From assembly GCA_019671135.1 (NCBI GenBank), contig JAHRHY010000001.1, forward strand, positions 682,001 to 746,000: DNA of 64,000 bases. Direction: 5' to 3'. The first letter of the stretch is position 1. Every line of letters starts with the position of its first letter. Of this stretch, positions 1-11,164 are shown piece by piece. Origin of the DNA: Linnemannia hyalina. Taxonomy: Eukaryota; Mortierellomycota; Mortierellomycetes; Mortierellales; Mortierellaceae. Both the position numbers and the translations under genes were made by a program. The notes beneath the pieces were generated by a model. That model was not told the origin of the DNA and did not search any database. It saw only the letters and a program-made list of their open reading frames with translations.

Positions 1-1604
1 GAACGCTAGGATACCAAGTATACAGTGACGATTACCGCGAACAAGTACAACATCGACGACGAAAAGTAAGGGAATTCGAACGACAAAAGCGACAACAAGA
101 ACGGGAATTCGAGCGACTACCACAACCGCCGCGATCACAGCCACCGCCACCTCCTCCTGTGTTGGGATGTCGGCCAGCACTCTACTACCACAACCATGCA
201 CCGTGCCGCGACTTCTCTGACGAGCCTGTCTGGAACCAGACAGAACCCATACCCATGCCTGTCGAGGAGCAGGAGGAGGACCGGAGGTGGATGGAATACC
301 ACCAAAAGAACCTACAGGACATGGACCGGAAAATGGAGGACAAGCTCATGCACTATGTCGCTCTCGCTGAAAAACAGCCACGCTATCCTCAAGAACCGCT
401 AAGGGTGTCAATGGTCCACGTCGATTCTGGACACCCCAGCACGAGCCAGCCAGGAGGGCACGGCGAGGTTAATAGCAGCAGTGGCTCTCAGAACCTCCCT
501 CCGTCGGCGTATATCAGCGACTCAGAGAAACCATTTCCGTGGTCTGATGATGAGGTAGAGGCAGAAGAGTCTGCAGAGGAGCAGGGCAGGGCGATGTCCA
601 GTATCGAACGATCTCTCAGGGCGCAGGCTGTCACGGCCCTCCATAACCCATCCGCCATGCTACTGCATTCAGTCTCCATGAACGAGGTATGTTGATTTTT
701 TTGCTCCTATGCTGGTTACGGCCCGCAGCTCTCTTTTTTTTTTGGTGAATCATGGACGCCATCTATGCATAGTTCTTATTTTTTTTCCCTTGACTCACGA
801 CATTTTTGTTTGCCTTGTTTTTTCTACTCTTGTAACCATTCTTCAACAACTTAGACTCCAACTAGAACTCGACTGCGGATGTATCGGTAAGCGAAAGGAC
901 CTCCCTTCTCCCCCTTTTTTGGCCCACTTCGTCATTTTTTTTTCCTTCTCTCTTCGACTCACCTCACTTTCTTAAGCTTTCAAGCAACACCAACTCTATT
1001 GTTCCCTATGACTCCACGCATTAATTGCCACAGCGGTATCTTTCTCACCAAACTTCTCCCACAAACTTTCCCATGAACGCCTTTGGTTACTTTTTTTTTC
1101 TATGACTCCGCGCAAATAATTTCCACGCCCCTTTTCGTCACCAAAAAAACTCACTTCGCCCATTATATTTTTCCTATGGTCACCTTTTTTTTTGTTGTTT
1201 CTGTCTATGACTCTGCACAAAAATCTCACTTCGCCTTGGCACTTTCCCATGAAAACTTATCTTCCCCTTCGATAACTCCTAGACATTTGACAGGACAGCC
1301 GCAGCCGCCCCACGAGTATGCGCCGGAATCCGTCAAGCAGGCCTATGGAGAATCAGGAGGCAAACCTCTCGATGACCACAGTCACCACCTTCACCACCAC
1401 TATACCGATACTCACGCCTCCTCTTCCTCTTCCTCGTCACACACTGCGGCAGCGTCGGAGCACTATCAACACCACAACCATCACAGCCACGGCCATCATC
1501 ATCACCACCACCACATGGACTCGTCGTCGAGTCATGTTGATGATGATGTCCCCATGGATGACGAGTTTGGTCCGACCTACTTTCAAGGAGCCCTCAATGA
1601 TTGA
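1..1604 (+). CDS. Uncharacterised protein, 3' part of gene (5' end outside window)
   Basis: The frame is open from the window edge (codons from base 3), so the start is missing. My model is exons 3-686, 855-886 and 1283-1604 (GTATGT and GTAAGC donors, TAG acceptors). These phases join cleanly to give about 345 residues and a TGA stop. The first exon is charged and Arg/Glu/Gln-rich, then Pro-rich, with an acidic stretch near PWSDDEVEAEESAEE. The last exon is Ser-rich and His-rich, with a run of seven His, and ends in acidic residues (DDDVPMDDEFGPTYFQ). No catalytic domain is visible and I do not recognise the family. The second intron is long (396 bp) and could hide another exon. An AATAAA lies about 80 bp after the stop. 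The gene converges on the minus-strand gene at 1749. Confidence 0.55.
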
Positions 1605-1681
1605 GTCATAAAAAACTCTTGTTCTCAATAACATTTTTCCCTTTCTCTTTTCCCAGTTTGTAACAACAGCTTTCAGTAATT

Positions 1682-1714
1682 AATAAAGAAAAAAATATTG
1701 CGTTCTTTTTTATT
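1682..1714. terminator. Facing poly(A) signals of convergent genes
   Basis: AATAAA on the plus strand (1682-1687) serves the gene ending at 1604. TTTATT at 1709-1714 reads AATAAA on the minus strand and serves the gene ending at 1749. The two 3' UTRs must overlap, leaving only 144 bp between the stop codons. Confidence 0.5.
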
Positions 1715-1748
1715 TACAAAAAAAACAATTTCAAACGAGAGATAAGAT

Positions 1749-4700
1749 TCAACGGTTGAAGGCACGCTGGCATCGCTTGCGGAGCCACCCCAAAGGCCTC
1801 TTAGCCTCCTTCTCCTTCCGCCGCCAATGATGAGCTTCCATCCGATGAATCCACTTCATGCCCGCAGGTGTAGCCGCCAGTTTCTCGACCTTTCGCTGGA
1901 TCCTCTCACTCGCATCCTGGACCGCTTTCGACTTGATCACCCCCGCTACCCTTTTGTTAACATCCTGCGCAAACTGTGTCTGAAGTACCTCCTCGACCTT
2001 CTTGGTCATCTTCGAGTGCGCATCCCGGACCTTCTCAGTCCTCCACACCTTCTCCATTCGGTCTTCGGCATCCGCCATGATCTTGTCGGCTCGTTTCAGG
2101 ATCTCTTCGGCGTTAATGCGTTCTGCCATGGCTTGGACCCGCTTGGAATTGAAGAGCTTCTCGACTTGGTCCTCGACTCCGACTATGAGGTCGTCCATCT
2201 TTTGGAGGACCGTCTCGGCTGTTGGGAGTTTGACTGCCTCGGCGGCCGCTTGGCTGGATCGCTTGAGGGACTGGAATTTTTCATCCAAGAGGACAATCGG
2301 GTCCTTTTGTTCCATGCTCCCCTTGCCGTGTCGCTGCTTGCCCTTGGAGGAGCATCGCTCAAGGAACCGATCCTTCAATTGATGCGCGCCCTGGTGAGCT
2401 CTCGTCAAGATGTCCCAACTGTGTGTCGCCGAATATTCCTGCCTGCCGAAAAGCTGATCCACCCACGACGAGAACAGAAAGAAAAGTCGCTTGGCCGAAT
2501 GAAAAGTGTAGGATAGGGCGCTGTTGGTCATATCGTGAACGTCGCAGAGGACTGGTTGAAGTAGCCCCCACTGCTGGTTCATCCACTCGACCGTGTTTTT
2601 CGAGAGATGCTTGACCATGGGCGACGAGAGTTGCTGGAGTTGATCCTTCCACGTCTGGTTCGCATCCTCATCCTCGTCGTCTTCAAAGTCGCCGAGTCTA
2701 TCGGAAGGAGTGCGTGTCAGAACACGATCGGTGGGTGGGACGACGGCTCGCTTGGGCCAGACAAGCTCTCGGGGCGTCAGAGGCACGCGTGTGCCGTTCG
2801 CAAACCAGATATGCATAAAGTGCTGTGTCTTGGTACGGCAAAGCCAGGACGACAAGGGAACATCCGCAGGGGCGGGACCTCGAGGATGGTGTTTTCGAAC
2901 AAGAGCGACATAGATCTTGAAGGTTCCATTGCCGAGATCTTGAACAATCGGGTCTCCGACATCAGGAGTGCTCTCGGTAGGGGCTCCTCGAACCGACCAC
3001 GCCTTGTCATCCCCAAGGATCCGGACATGGAAAGGATGTCTATGTTTGCCCTTGTACGGAGTACTCTTGGCAGTCAAAAAGTCGACGTGGGCGACTCCCA
3101 TGCGACCGTTCTGGACATAGTCGATATGTCGGATAATGGCGTGCGATGGCTGCGAGAAAGTGCCAGAGCCCATGTTGACGCCCACCACAATCGCCAACAC
3201 GACTGTCAACGCCACAAAGAACACGCCCACACCTGTTGTAAGGTGGTCCTGCAGCTTTGCCCCCCAGACCAGACCCACATATAGTCCTTGGCTCATGAAC
3301 TCCTTGACAATACGCCACTTTTTGCAGACTGAATCAAACACTGATGCTTGGACAGGAGTGCTTCCGTCGACGAGGCGCTGGATATGGATGCTGAGGAGGT
3401 CCTGCATGGTAAAGCAAGATTGCAAGATGACGTAGACCTGCTGGTCAACTGCAGAGGCAATCCGTCCTGATCTGGGTTGACGAAGGTGGGTAGCGAGTTG
3501 TTGACGGAGATCGATCGCGGTGAATGGGTCGAGGTTCTCCTCTGGCGACACGAGGATAAGGAGAGGGATGAGGGCCTGAGCGAACTGGAGTAAGTTCTGA
3601 GCGTCGTGTCGAGTTGGTCCAGAGGTTGGCAGGACATAGACACACAGATCTGTGCTCTCGTTTTGAGCAACCTCTGTAGCAGCAGATTCTGCCGACTTGG
3701 TCACAAAGCATGGTCTGGGAATACCGGATTCATGTTGGTGTTTGTGCTGCAGAATAAAGTTGGTGGTGATCTTTTCTTGGATCCGGGTCAATGCGTCGTC
3801 AGTCAAGTCTCGTCCGGTGATCTTGATCCGGAGGCTGCGATGGCCTCCAGTGGACTCGGTGGAGTCGAGGGTTGCAAGGTGAGGAACCACTACTTCTGTA
3901 TGAGGCTGGTGAACACGAGTGGTCGCAACGAAGAGCTGGGAGACGGGAGCAGATGCAGAGGGCGGTGTTGACAAAGACAAACCCTCCTCACTTGCTGGTA
4001 CATCAGCATGGAGTTGGACAGTTCTTGTGGTCGACTGTTGTCCCGCTGGTAGGTCCGTGCTGCGCGACTCTTGGCATGGTACAACATTGGGTGCAGTGTC
4101 AAGAGAAGCCGCGTTTTCGTTCAAAGTCTGAGAGATTGACTCTGGTCCACGCTGGTCCAGCTGTTGTTGCTGAGGATGGGTCGAGTCTGACGGAGGGGCG
4201 ATAACTAATACCTCAGTGATAGCGTCTCTTTCGTCGACAAGTAAGAAATCATGTTCGCCTCCATCGCTCCTGTCGTCCTTACCATCCTGTGCTTGATGGT
4301 TGTTGTTATTGTTGTTTCCATTGACATCGGATGCACTTTGGACACTTCGAACTTCCTGCTGCTGCGTCGGTTCAGAATCAGGGGTCGTCAAATCCTCTGC
4401 CAAGGCGAGTGAGCGCGACTGGTCGGGAAGAACAAGGAAGGGACCTTGTTCGAGCTGGAGTGAAGCGAGGGCAAGAAGAGCGGAATCTTCTGCTGCGACT
4501 TGGACCGTGCTTGCTGTTGCTGTTGACTCATTGTCGTCGTGTCTTGGCGAGGAGAAGGAGGATAAGACAAGGTCAGAGTCGTGGTCATCGTAGTCGTCGT
4601 CGTCGTGGTGATGGTCGATATCTGTTGTGTAGGAGGGGAGGTCAGAGTCGGAGGGGTAGTCCTGGAGGTCTTCGGACTCGTAGCTGATGAGGTCGTCGAG

Positions 4701-4751
4701 ATCGGATGCGTCGCTGAAGGGCGAGCTGGGGTCTGGCACCTCTTGGCGCAT
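1749..4751 (-). CDS. Large membrane protein: acidic N-terminus, one membrane span, filamin/Ig-like segment, coiled-coil tail
   Basis: Single-exon gene of 1000 residues. I chose the start at 4751 because it sits in a GCCACCATG context; the frame is open further upstream but reads as low-complexity UTR. Residues 1-60 are very acidic (Asp/Ser with an Asp/His run), followed by Ser/Thr/Gln-rich sequence. About 365-425 is a compact alpha/beta-looking block (LCVYVLPTSG, then LIPLLILVSPEENLDP), reminiscent of a G-domain without a P-loop. A membrane helix lies near 504-526 (VFFVALTVVLAIVVGVN). Residues 547-670 look like a filamin-type Ig fold (VGDPIVQDLGNGTFKIYVAL). The last 180 residues are a charged amphipathic coiled coil with repeats of the type ERxxKVxxxxAxxDAxxR. 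The role is unknown; a membrane-anchored scaffold is my guess. Confidence 0.75.
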   Translation of the reverse strand: MRQEVPDPSSPFSDASDLDDLISYESEDLQDYPSDSDLPSYTTDIDHHHDDDDYDDHDSDLVLSSFSSPRHDDNESTATASTVQVAAEDSALLALASLQLEQGPFLVLPDQSRSLALAEDLTTPDSEPTQQQEVRSVQSASDVNGNNNNNNHQAQDGKDDRSDGGEHDFLLVDERDAITEVLVIAPPSDSTHPQQQQLDQRGPESISQTLNENAASLDTAPNVVPCQESRSTDLPAGQQSTTRTVQLHADVPASEEGLSLSTPPSASAPVSQLFVATTRVHQPHTEVVVPHLATLDSTESTGGHRSLRIKITGRDLTDDALTRIQEKITTNFILQHKHQHESGIPRPCFVTKSAESAATEVAQNESTDLCVYVLPTSGPTRHDAQNLLQFAQALIPLLILVSPEENLDPFTAIDLRQQLATHLRQPRSGRIASAVDQQVYVILQSCFTMQDLLSIHIQRLVDGSTPVQASVFDSVCKKWRIVKEFMSQGLYVGLVWGAKLQDHLTTGVGVFFVALTVVLAIVVGVNMGSGTFSQPSHAIIRHIDYVQNGRMGVAHVDFLTAKSTPYKGKHRHPFHVRILGDDKAWSVRGAPTESTPDVGDPIVQDLGNGTFKIYVALVRKHHPRGPAPADVPLSSWLCRTKTQHFMHIWFANGTRVPLTPRELVWPKRAVVPPTDRVLTRTPSDRLGDFEDDEDEDANQTWKDQLQQLSSPMVKHLSKNTVEWMNQQWGLLQPVLCDVHDMTNSALSYTFHSAKRLFFLFSSWVDQLFGRQEYSATHSWDILTRAHQGAHQLKDRFLERCSSKGKQRHGKGSMEQKDPIVLLDEKFQSLKRSSQAAAEAVKLPTAETVLQKMDDLIVGVEDQVEKLFNSKRVQAMAERINAEEILKRADKIMADAEDRMEKVWRTEKVRDAHSKMTKKVEEVLQTQFAQDVNKRVAGVIKSKAVQDASERIQRKVEKLAATPAGMKWIHRMEAHHWRRKEKEAKRPLGWLRKRCQRAFNR

Positions 4752-5748
4752 GGTGGCTGGATGGACGGCGGTGTTTGTTTTGGGCGCAGTCCTGTTGCAC
4801 GAAAAAGGGAGCGAAGGCTGAAGGGATGCTTGGTGTAAGAAGAGAGAGGGTGGGGATGTAAAAGGCAGAGTGTAGTGGAAGAAGAAGGGGACGGTGGAAG
4901 GGAGAGGACGAGGAGACCAAGGGGAAAGAAAGAAGGAAAGAAAGGAAAGAAAGATAAGGAAAAGAAAGTCGAGGAAAGGGAAGGTAGCCAAGAAAATTGT
5001 GGTGCAACAAAAGAGGAAAGGCTTCATCCACATCAACAAAGACTAAAAAAGGGGATTTTGCACTGCTCAAAATACGTGGAGCAGGGACACACGTTCGCAC
5101 ACACACACGCTTGAATTCTCTTTGGCCCATGTCGAATGAATGCTCCTCTTCTGCCTCTTCTGCTTCTTTACCCCTTAGATTTGGGTGTTCTTTCTTTCTT
5201 CCCCCTTGGTCCCTATTCAAAAGAAGAAAAGAGTAAAATGAACAATGAAGACTAGACTGGCGTAACCACAGCACAGTGTAGAAAAGACGACTGAGTGAAG
5301 GTGATATGAAGAGTGGCTGTACAGTGCAATATACTACTCGACCACTCAGCCCAGTACCGCCACCGTTCCACTCCCAGCCAACACTTCCTACTGTTGCTGT
5401 TGTTTATTTATCAGAGCAACTTTCGTTCATTTTATTTCTTAACCGTATTCTGTCTCTCTTCTCTCCCTCCCTTGCACTTTTTCCCTTCGTCGTCCTTTTT
5501 TTCGCCCCCCTCCTGCCCCTTCACCATCGACGCTTCTTCCTCTGTCCTTCCTCCTTTCCTTCATCCGTCCCCTCCTCCTCTTCCTCTACCCTCTCGCTCA
5601 CGACCCCTTCCTTCCCACACACAAATACCCCTACCCCAACCCTCAACGACCAATTGCCCTCACCTAGCCCCTTCTAACCCCTGCCTGCCACCACCTACCT
5701 ACCTCCTCCCACTCTCGCTATCACTCACCCTCACTACCACAAACAGAG
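4752..5748. promoter_or_regulatory. Divergent intergenic region between the 1000-aa gene and the OPY2-like gene
   Basis: About 1 kb separates two divergent start codons, so it should hold both promoters and 5' UTRs. The left half is purine-rich on the plus strand and the right half (5400-5745) is a nearly uninterrupted pyrimidine tract, typical here of DNA upstream of start codons. I see no clear TATA box or repeated operator. Open frames in it are low-complexity by-products. Confidence 0.4.
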
Positions 5749-8245
5749 ATGTCAACAACTACCCCCACCTGCACCAAACCAACATGCAATCCCAATAACA
5801 TGGTCTGTTCACCCTCATGCTCGACCGGCTTCAACTGCCGCGCCGACGTTATTGGCAGCATCTGCCAATGCCCCTCGGCAAGCTGTGTCAAGATCAACTT
5901 TGACATTGGTGCAGGAAACGGAGACGACGACAGCAGCGACTCGAAACCTTCGCTTATCGGACCCATTATCGGGGCCATAGCTGGACTTGCGGCCATTGCT
6001 TGTATTGCGTTCTTCGTCATCAGGAAACGGAAGCAGAAGCGAAGACGGTCTTCAGTGTTGATGCTCGGGCAGGATGATTCGAACGATTCTTTCTCCAAGC
6101 GATGGAACCCTGTAAGGACACACAACCTTTTTTTCATTTTATTTCAGAAGGTTCAGGGCACCCTGTTGAACAGAGAGACAGACAGACAGACAGACAGTCA
6201 GGGCACCGGACGATTCCAGAGACAACGACAACTAACAGACACTGCCAGACAGACCAACACTGCCAGACAAACCAACACTGCCAGAGAGAAAGACTGCAAA
6301 GAGAGAGGAGGGGGGGAGGTGCAGCTCCGCATGGTCCCTTCAAAGTGGAAATTGGCGCTAAAAATATTTGTGGGCGTACGGGCTTGACCAACCACAGGGC
6401 TAGGCTGGAGAGCAAGGGCAATCGACCGCAACTCACAGCACAACATAAACAAAGCAACACAACAAGGAACAAAGACGAGACAACAACAACAAACAACGAA
6501 AAGGCAGATACATTGCATATCAGAAACGGATAGCAGTGGAACAACTATATTTGACAAACAATCAACAACAACAACAACAGCAACAACAACAACAAACATC
6601 AAACTGGGTACTCAGACTGGTCCCCTTCCCCTCCCCCAGCATCCACATCGGCATCGACATCGACAGACTTAAGCCCTTTTTTTTATCGGACTGGCAAGTC
6701 AGTCGGCGAAGCAAAAAAAAAATATACCAGGATGAGCAAAGACGACAAAGAAAGACACAAGGATGCGAATGCTGTTATCCATTGGAGCAGAAGAAGAAAA
6801 AGGGCTCATCGCCGCCTTTTTATGTATTTTTGGATATTTTGGAGAATGTGTTTCCATGTTCACATCCACCCTTTTCTCGCTGGTTCCCGAACCGTGAGGG
6901 GTTTCAGAATCATTTCCAACGGAGTCCAAGTAGTCCTCCAATGGCACTTCTTAACTTTCTTAACTGGCCGAATAACTGACCCTCAACCGTCCTTTCTGCG
7001 ATTCAATCATATCTCTAGTCGACAGGAAGCGAATTTGCAGGACACAAGGACGTTATCAGGATCGCATACATCCCTAGCATGATTGGAGACAGCCCTGCCA
7101 GTCGACCCGTATCAACGGCAACGGCGCTCGCTTGTAAGATTGTGGTTTGCTTGCCTAGAAAGAAGCTTATTTTTGTCGTAATCGAGGATATTAACGACAG
7201 GAAGGAGACCCATGTCGCTGACTCTTCTCTCTCTTCTAATTGTTCGTTGCCATTAGCACCACAACCTCAGTTCGCTTCACTACGAGGCGAGGATCGCAAC
7301 AATCGCGACTCGGTGGGATCGGCGGGATCACACATGTCAGCAGTACTGGACGAAGCGGTGGTCATGGCAGTGACAACCAAAGCAACCCCTCAAGTCATGA
7401 ACTTCACAGCCATTAAGGCAGCCCAGTCGGATCTCATCCAACGCTCCAACACTCTTCACAGCACCAACTCGATCAAGCGGTCAACATCTCAACGGCGAAT
7501 CGCAGACGCAAAGAACACCACTAATACCCCCGCGACAGGAGGTCATAGGACTCCATCACCCCTCTCAGGCGGAGGCAGCAGTGGCAATACCCATGTCCTC
7601 AGCGACTCTGATGACAACAATAGCGATGCCGAGGGCAGCACCGCCACTTCAGTCACACAAACGGCACATATGAGGCGGCGGTCAGCAGGAAAACAAAATC
7701 TCATGGATAGCACCCACAACCCGTTCATGAGTCCTACGGAACTGCTGGCTACAGGATCCGCATTACCTTCACCATCAGGATCGTCTATGTCCGGACATAA
7801 CGGTGACACACTTGTCTCTCACAAGGGATCCTCGACCTACCGCAACTCCAACCCCTTCATGTCACAATCCGAGTCTGCGACCCTCATCCCGGAGCTCAGT
7901 CCCAACACCAACACTTTTTCAACCAACAACCGGTTCTCGACACTCTCCAGTTCAACATCAGCCCCATCACCAGTCTTGTCGTCATCGTCGACATTTGCCT
8001 CGATACCCATCCGACTCGGAGGGGACATTGTCGACGACGGCACCAACGACCCTCTTTCACCATTCGCAGACCTTGCAGGCGGAAGTAATTTAAGACCGTG
8101 GATGTCATCGGGTACGCCGGCGTTACGAGATTCGACCTTCTCGACCATGTCGGATGCTCGGTCGTCTACACGGGGAGATGGCGAGGAGATTATGATCTTT
8201 TGGGGCGGGCAGCATAATCGCGACTCCAAAGCCTCGAATGTATGA
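5749..8245 (+). CDS. OPY2-like single-span membrane anchor of stress MAPK signalling
   Basis: Exons 5749-6111, 7019-7133 and 7257-8245 join in phase to give 488 residues. The N-terminus is a short Cys-rich segment with repeated CxxxC/CxC spacing (TCTKPTC, CSPSCSTGFNC, CQCPSASC), as in the Opy2 N-terminal domain. One membrane helix (about 67-89, IIGAIAGLAAIACIAFFVI) and a basic stop-transfer RKRKQKRRR follow. The middle exon encodes VIRIAYIPSM, which resembles a motif conserved just inside the membrane in Opy2 proteins, and this motif supports the three-exon model. The cytosolic tail is Ser/Thr/Asn-rich with two NPFMS motifs. In yeast, Opy2 anchors Ste50/Ste11 for the HOG pathway; a like role here is inference. 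No cleavable signal is present, which fits an N-out type III protein. An AATAAA (8247-8252) follows the stop at once. Confidence 0.7.
6112..7018 (+). other. Long intron (907 bp) in the OPY2-like gene, with microsatellites
   Basis: GTAAGG donor and TCTCTAG acceptor. It is several times longer than most introns in this window. It holds a (GACA)n run near 6175-6198, a degenerate ACTGCCAGACA repeat at 6240-6285, and a CAA/CAG run at 6565-6597. The phase fit on both sides is exact. A further small exon inside cannot be excluded. Confidence 0.5.
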
Positions 8246-8451
8246 GAATAAAATGACCTCTTTCTTGGCTACGATTACCTTTGATCACTTGCGGCTCGTT
8301 TGTATGGCAGTGGGCGCTCAGGGAAGGGGGGCATGCGAGTTGTGGGCATGTATGAAAAAGAATGTGCAGAAATTGGTGGCGTGTGCGTGAGCTTGATTGT
8401 TGATTAAACTTTTTTTTTTCAGGTGCGTCAAGGTGCGCGCATATCGCTATG

Positions 8452-9054
8452 CTACTTGAGAGGGATACTGCTGTTGCCATTTGTTGCCGCTGTTGCTACC
8501 TGTTTACTGAATGTCTCCGTGATGTTGGTGGTGCTGATGTGTGGCGCTGTCGCTATCGTTATTGCTCCTGCTGCTGCTAATGGTCTCCATCTCCATTTGG
8601 GATCTGGTTTCAAAGGCGGGTTAGGGGTACGAATAATGCCTCTCCTTAAGTTCTCTAGCTCCTCTCCTGAAAGATAACCCGGACTCTCAGGGGGAATGAC
8701 CATAAAGTTCTACGAGTGCGACACAGTAATTCGAACATTCATATCGTCATTCTCTTCAAAAGTCCAATGCTCTCGTCCTGATCGGCCTCCTACTCTTCCT
8801 TGTTCACTCGCCAGCCGCGACGGTGTGATCCTTAAGGAAAACTCTGTCTCCTCGTCGTACTCGGGGCTCGTCTGTTGTTGTGCACGAGAGTTGAGTGGAT
8901 GCTAGGTGTCATGGTCAAGGTTGGTGAGGTTGCCGTTCATCGGTTGTGTCGCCTCCTCGTCCTCCTCTGAAACCGGCTCGTCTTCCGACGACAACGATGG
9001 CGACGTATGGCTCTCTGTCATTTCTTCCTCCCCCTCCGAGTCTTCGTCCTCCCT
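8452..9054 (-). pseudogene. Possible decayed reading frame with in-frame stops
   Basis: One minus-strand frame reads as plausible protein for 201 codons, broken only by two internal TAG codons and closed by a third; a TAA sits just upstream at 9055-9057. The first part is acidic (REDEDSEGEEEMTES), the middle Gln/Arg/Glu-rich, and the last contains VIPPESPGYLSGEELENLRR. Random sequence of this length should hold about nine stops. No GT-AG pair that I can find removes the stops convincingly. It could be a pseudogene, a misassembled stretch, or a gene with introns that I failed to place. No family is recognised. Confidence 0.28.
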
Positions 9055-9864
9055 TTACGTTTCATCGTCCTTGTACTATTTTGTAGCTCAACCAAGAAGT
9101 AAATTTTAACAACGTTTTTATCCAGATCAATCTCCACAATATTCATCAACCGGCCCAGACTCCTTTCAGTATGTCAAGACAAAGAAAAAGTACCTCGGTC
9201 TGTGTTATTTGGCGCCTTGAAGGTGGGGATGGAAGTCTCTGTACGTCTGTGGGGTGTGTGGGGTGTGTTTGGAGGTGTTTGCCAAGAAGAATGAGTAAGG
9301 AAGGTAGAGAACGGAAACGAAGAAGCAATGGTTTTGGTTGACCTCTTTGTCAATAGTACACAGACGAAGATGATCCTTTGCCATGATCAATGGTCAATGA
9401 TCTTTTGACTCGAGGCGATGGAGAGGGGAAAAAATGGTTTAAAAGTGCAGGCACGCAGCCTTCATTGTTCAAGAGGCTGTGATAGCCAATTCCGAACCTC
9501 CCCCACTGAAACCATTTACATCCAAAGCAACTAAGCAACATGAGGCAATAGAGACGGCTGGTATAAAAGTTGGAGACAAAGAGAAGCTGGTGCCCTTCCA
9601 TCTGGAAAGGGAACCGGCTGTTTTTCTTTATGGCAAAAACAATTAGTGGAGGAGATGAAGTAAATAAGGTGAAAAATGCAAAATGGCGCAGTGAGGCTGC
9701 GAATGAAGAAAAATGAGTGGAGTGGGGGATAATCTAATCTACAAGGGAATGAAATGAAAAAATGGGGGGAGTGGTGGATGCTATGGACAGAAAAATTAAT
9801 ATGTAACAGAGGGGTGGCTAAATGAAAAAGGGGCTAGTGGATAAACCACACATCTTTCTCCAAT
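9055..9864. other. Intergenic stretch without a supported gene
   Basis: The stretch contains only short open frames of low-complexity composition. From 9620 to 9840 it is A/G-rich on the plus strand and is probably the 3' UTR side of the minus-strand gene ending at 9865. Confidence 0.4.
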
Positions 9865-11164
9865 TTAGATAAACTGCCAGGTGAGCTTGAGGACACCGAC
9901 GCCGAGGCCAGCAAACTTCTTGAAGGCACCCTGGGAGAGATCGAGGTCTCCAAAGTTGCAGTACTGGCTGGGACACATGTCGACGACGGTGACGACGACC
10001 TGGGTGTTGGAACCCTTCTCCGTCACCAGGATCTTCTTGCCGCAAATCTTCGTGCCACCGCCCATTTGAGCTATTTTCGATGGCACATATGGTAAATTGG
10101 TAATAAGGACAGGAAAGAGTGGGTTAATATTCGATTCTTTGTTTGTTTGTGTGACAAGAACAAAAACCGTTTAATGCAAACGAAGCGCATGTCAATTGCA
10201 AACTATAGCCCAAAAGATAATTACCTTCATTGACCGCGACAATCATATCGGACTGAGAGTAGTTGTGCTCGCACTGGCCGTGGGTGTCAGAGTACCAGGT
10301 AGCGCGACCAGTATACCAGGTGCCACTGCCAGGGTTCGAGGTAGGCTTGGGAGTAGACTTGGAGGTAGTCGTGGTAGTTGTCTTAGTAGTTGTCGTGGTA
10401 GTTATCTTGGTAGTAGTGGTAGCGGTAGTAGTAGCGGGAACAGCAGCAGGAGTAGTCTTGGTGGGCTGGGGGTTGGTCACCGAGGAGGAGGCAGGGTCTG
10501 GCTTGGGAGGCTTTGACAGGTTCCAGACAATGTTGAGCAAGTTCTTGGGCGAGATCGGGTTGGTGGCAGGATCAAGAGGGTTCGAAGGATCGGTCAAGTT
10601 ACCAATGGTGAGTTCCGACTCGTCATCGAAGACCATCAACTCAAAGGGGGTCTCGTATGAGAGACCCTCGAGGGCCTCACGGTTGAGGGCGACCGAGCCG
10701 TATTCGCAGTCATCGCAGACACCGACAATCTTGGCATAGATGGACTCGTCAGTGTTGACACGGTTGAAGACTTGGATCCATTGGCCGCAGGTCGAGTTGG
10801 TTGAGGAGACGTTGCCGAATTGGAGGGGGTTGATCAAAGCGACATTATCGGTCCCGTAAAAGGTCGCGTTGTCGCATCCAGTGAAGGTGTTTGCTGCAGT
10901 GTTGAAATAGACGAGAGAAGGAGATGTGGGGGCGGTGGTAGAGTTGGCTTTGGAGCTGGTTGGTGATGCGATGAGAGAGGCGGGGGTAGTGTCGGTGGTG
11001 AGGTTGAAGAAGGAAGCAGTACCGGTGTACTTTGTGTCCCAGACAGCAGCTGCGGAGCCGTTAGTTGGGGGTGAGCTGTTGGGTCCGGAGAATGCGCCGA
11101 AGAGTGCGCTGGTGATGATAGACAAGGGTCCAGCTGCTGATGCAAGTCTTGGAATGGGAGCCAT
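9865..11164 (-). CDS. Secreted protein with two RlpA-like double-psi beta-barrel (DPBB) domains
   Basis: Two exons, complement(10225-11164) and complement(9865-10070), join in phase (donor GTAATT, acceptor AAATAG) to give 381 residues. A hydrophobic N-terminus (MAPIPRLASAAGPLSIITSA) looks like a signal peptide. Residues about 44-180 form a first barrel-like domain (KYTGTASFF, then AKIVGVCDDCEYGSVALNR). A Thr/Lys/Pro linker with long Thr runs follows (about 230-285). Residues about 291-381 form a second, clearer DPBB (GRATWYSDTHGQCEHNYSQ, then VVVTVVDMCPSQYC and FGDLDLSQGAFKKFA) of the expansin/barwin/RlpA type. The HGQC and VVDMCP motifs are typical of small secreted fungal DPBB proteins. A wall or extracellular role is likely; enzymatic activity is not shown. 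The Thr-rich linker is a likely O-mannosylation zone. Confidence 0.85.

Noticed and set aside
8423..8677. Plus-strand hydrophobic open frame
   Set aside because: It is the complement of the more protein-like minus-strand frame; its Val/Ala/Cys richness comes from the opposite-strand composition.
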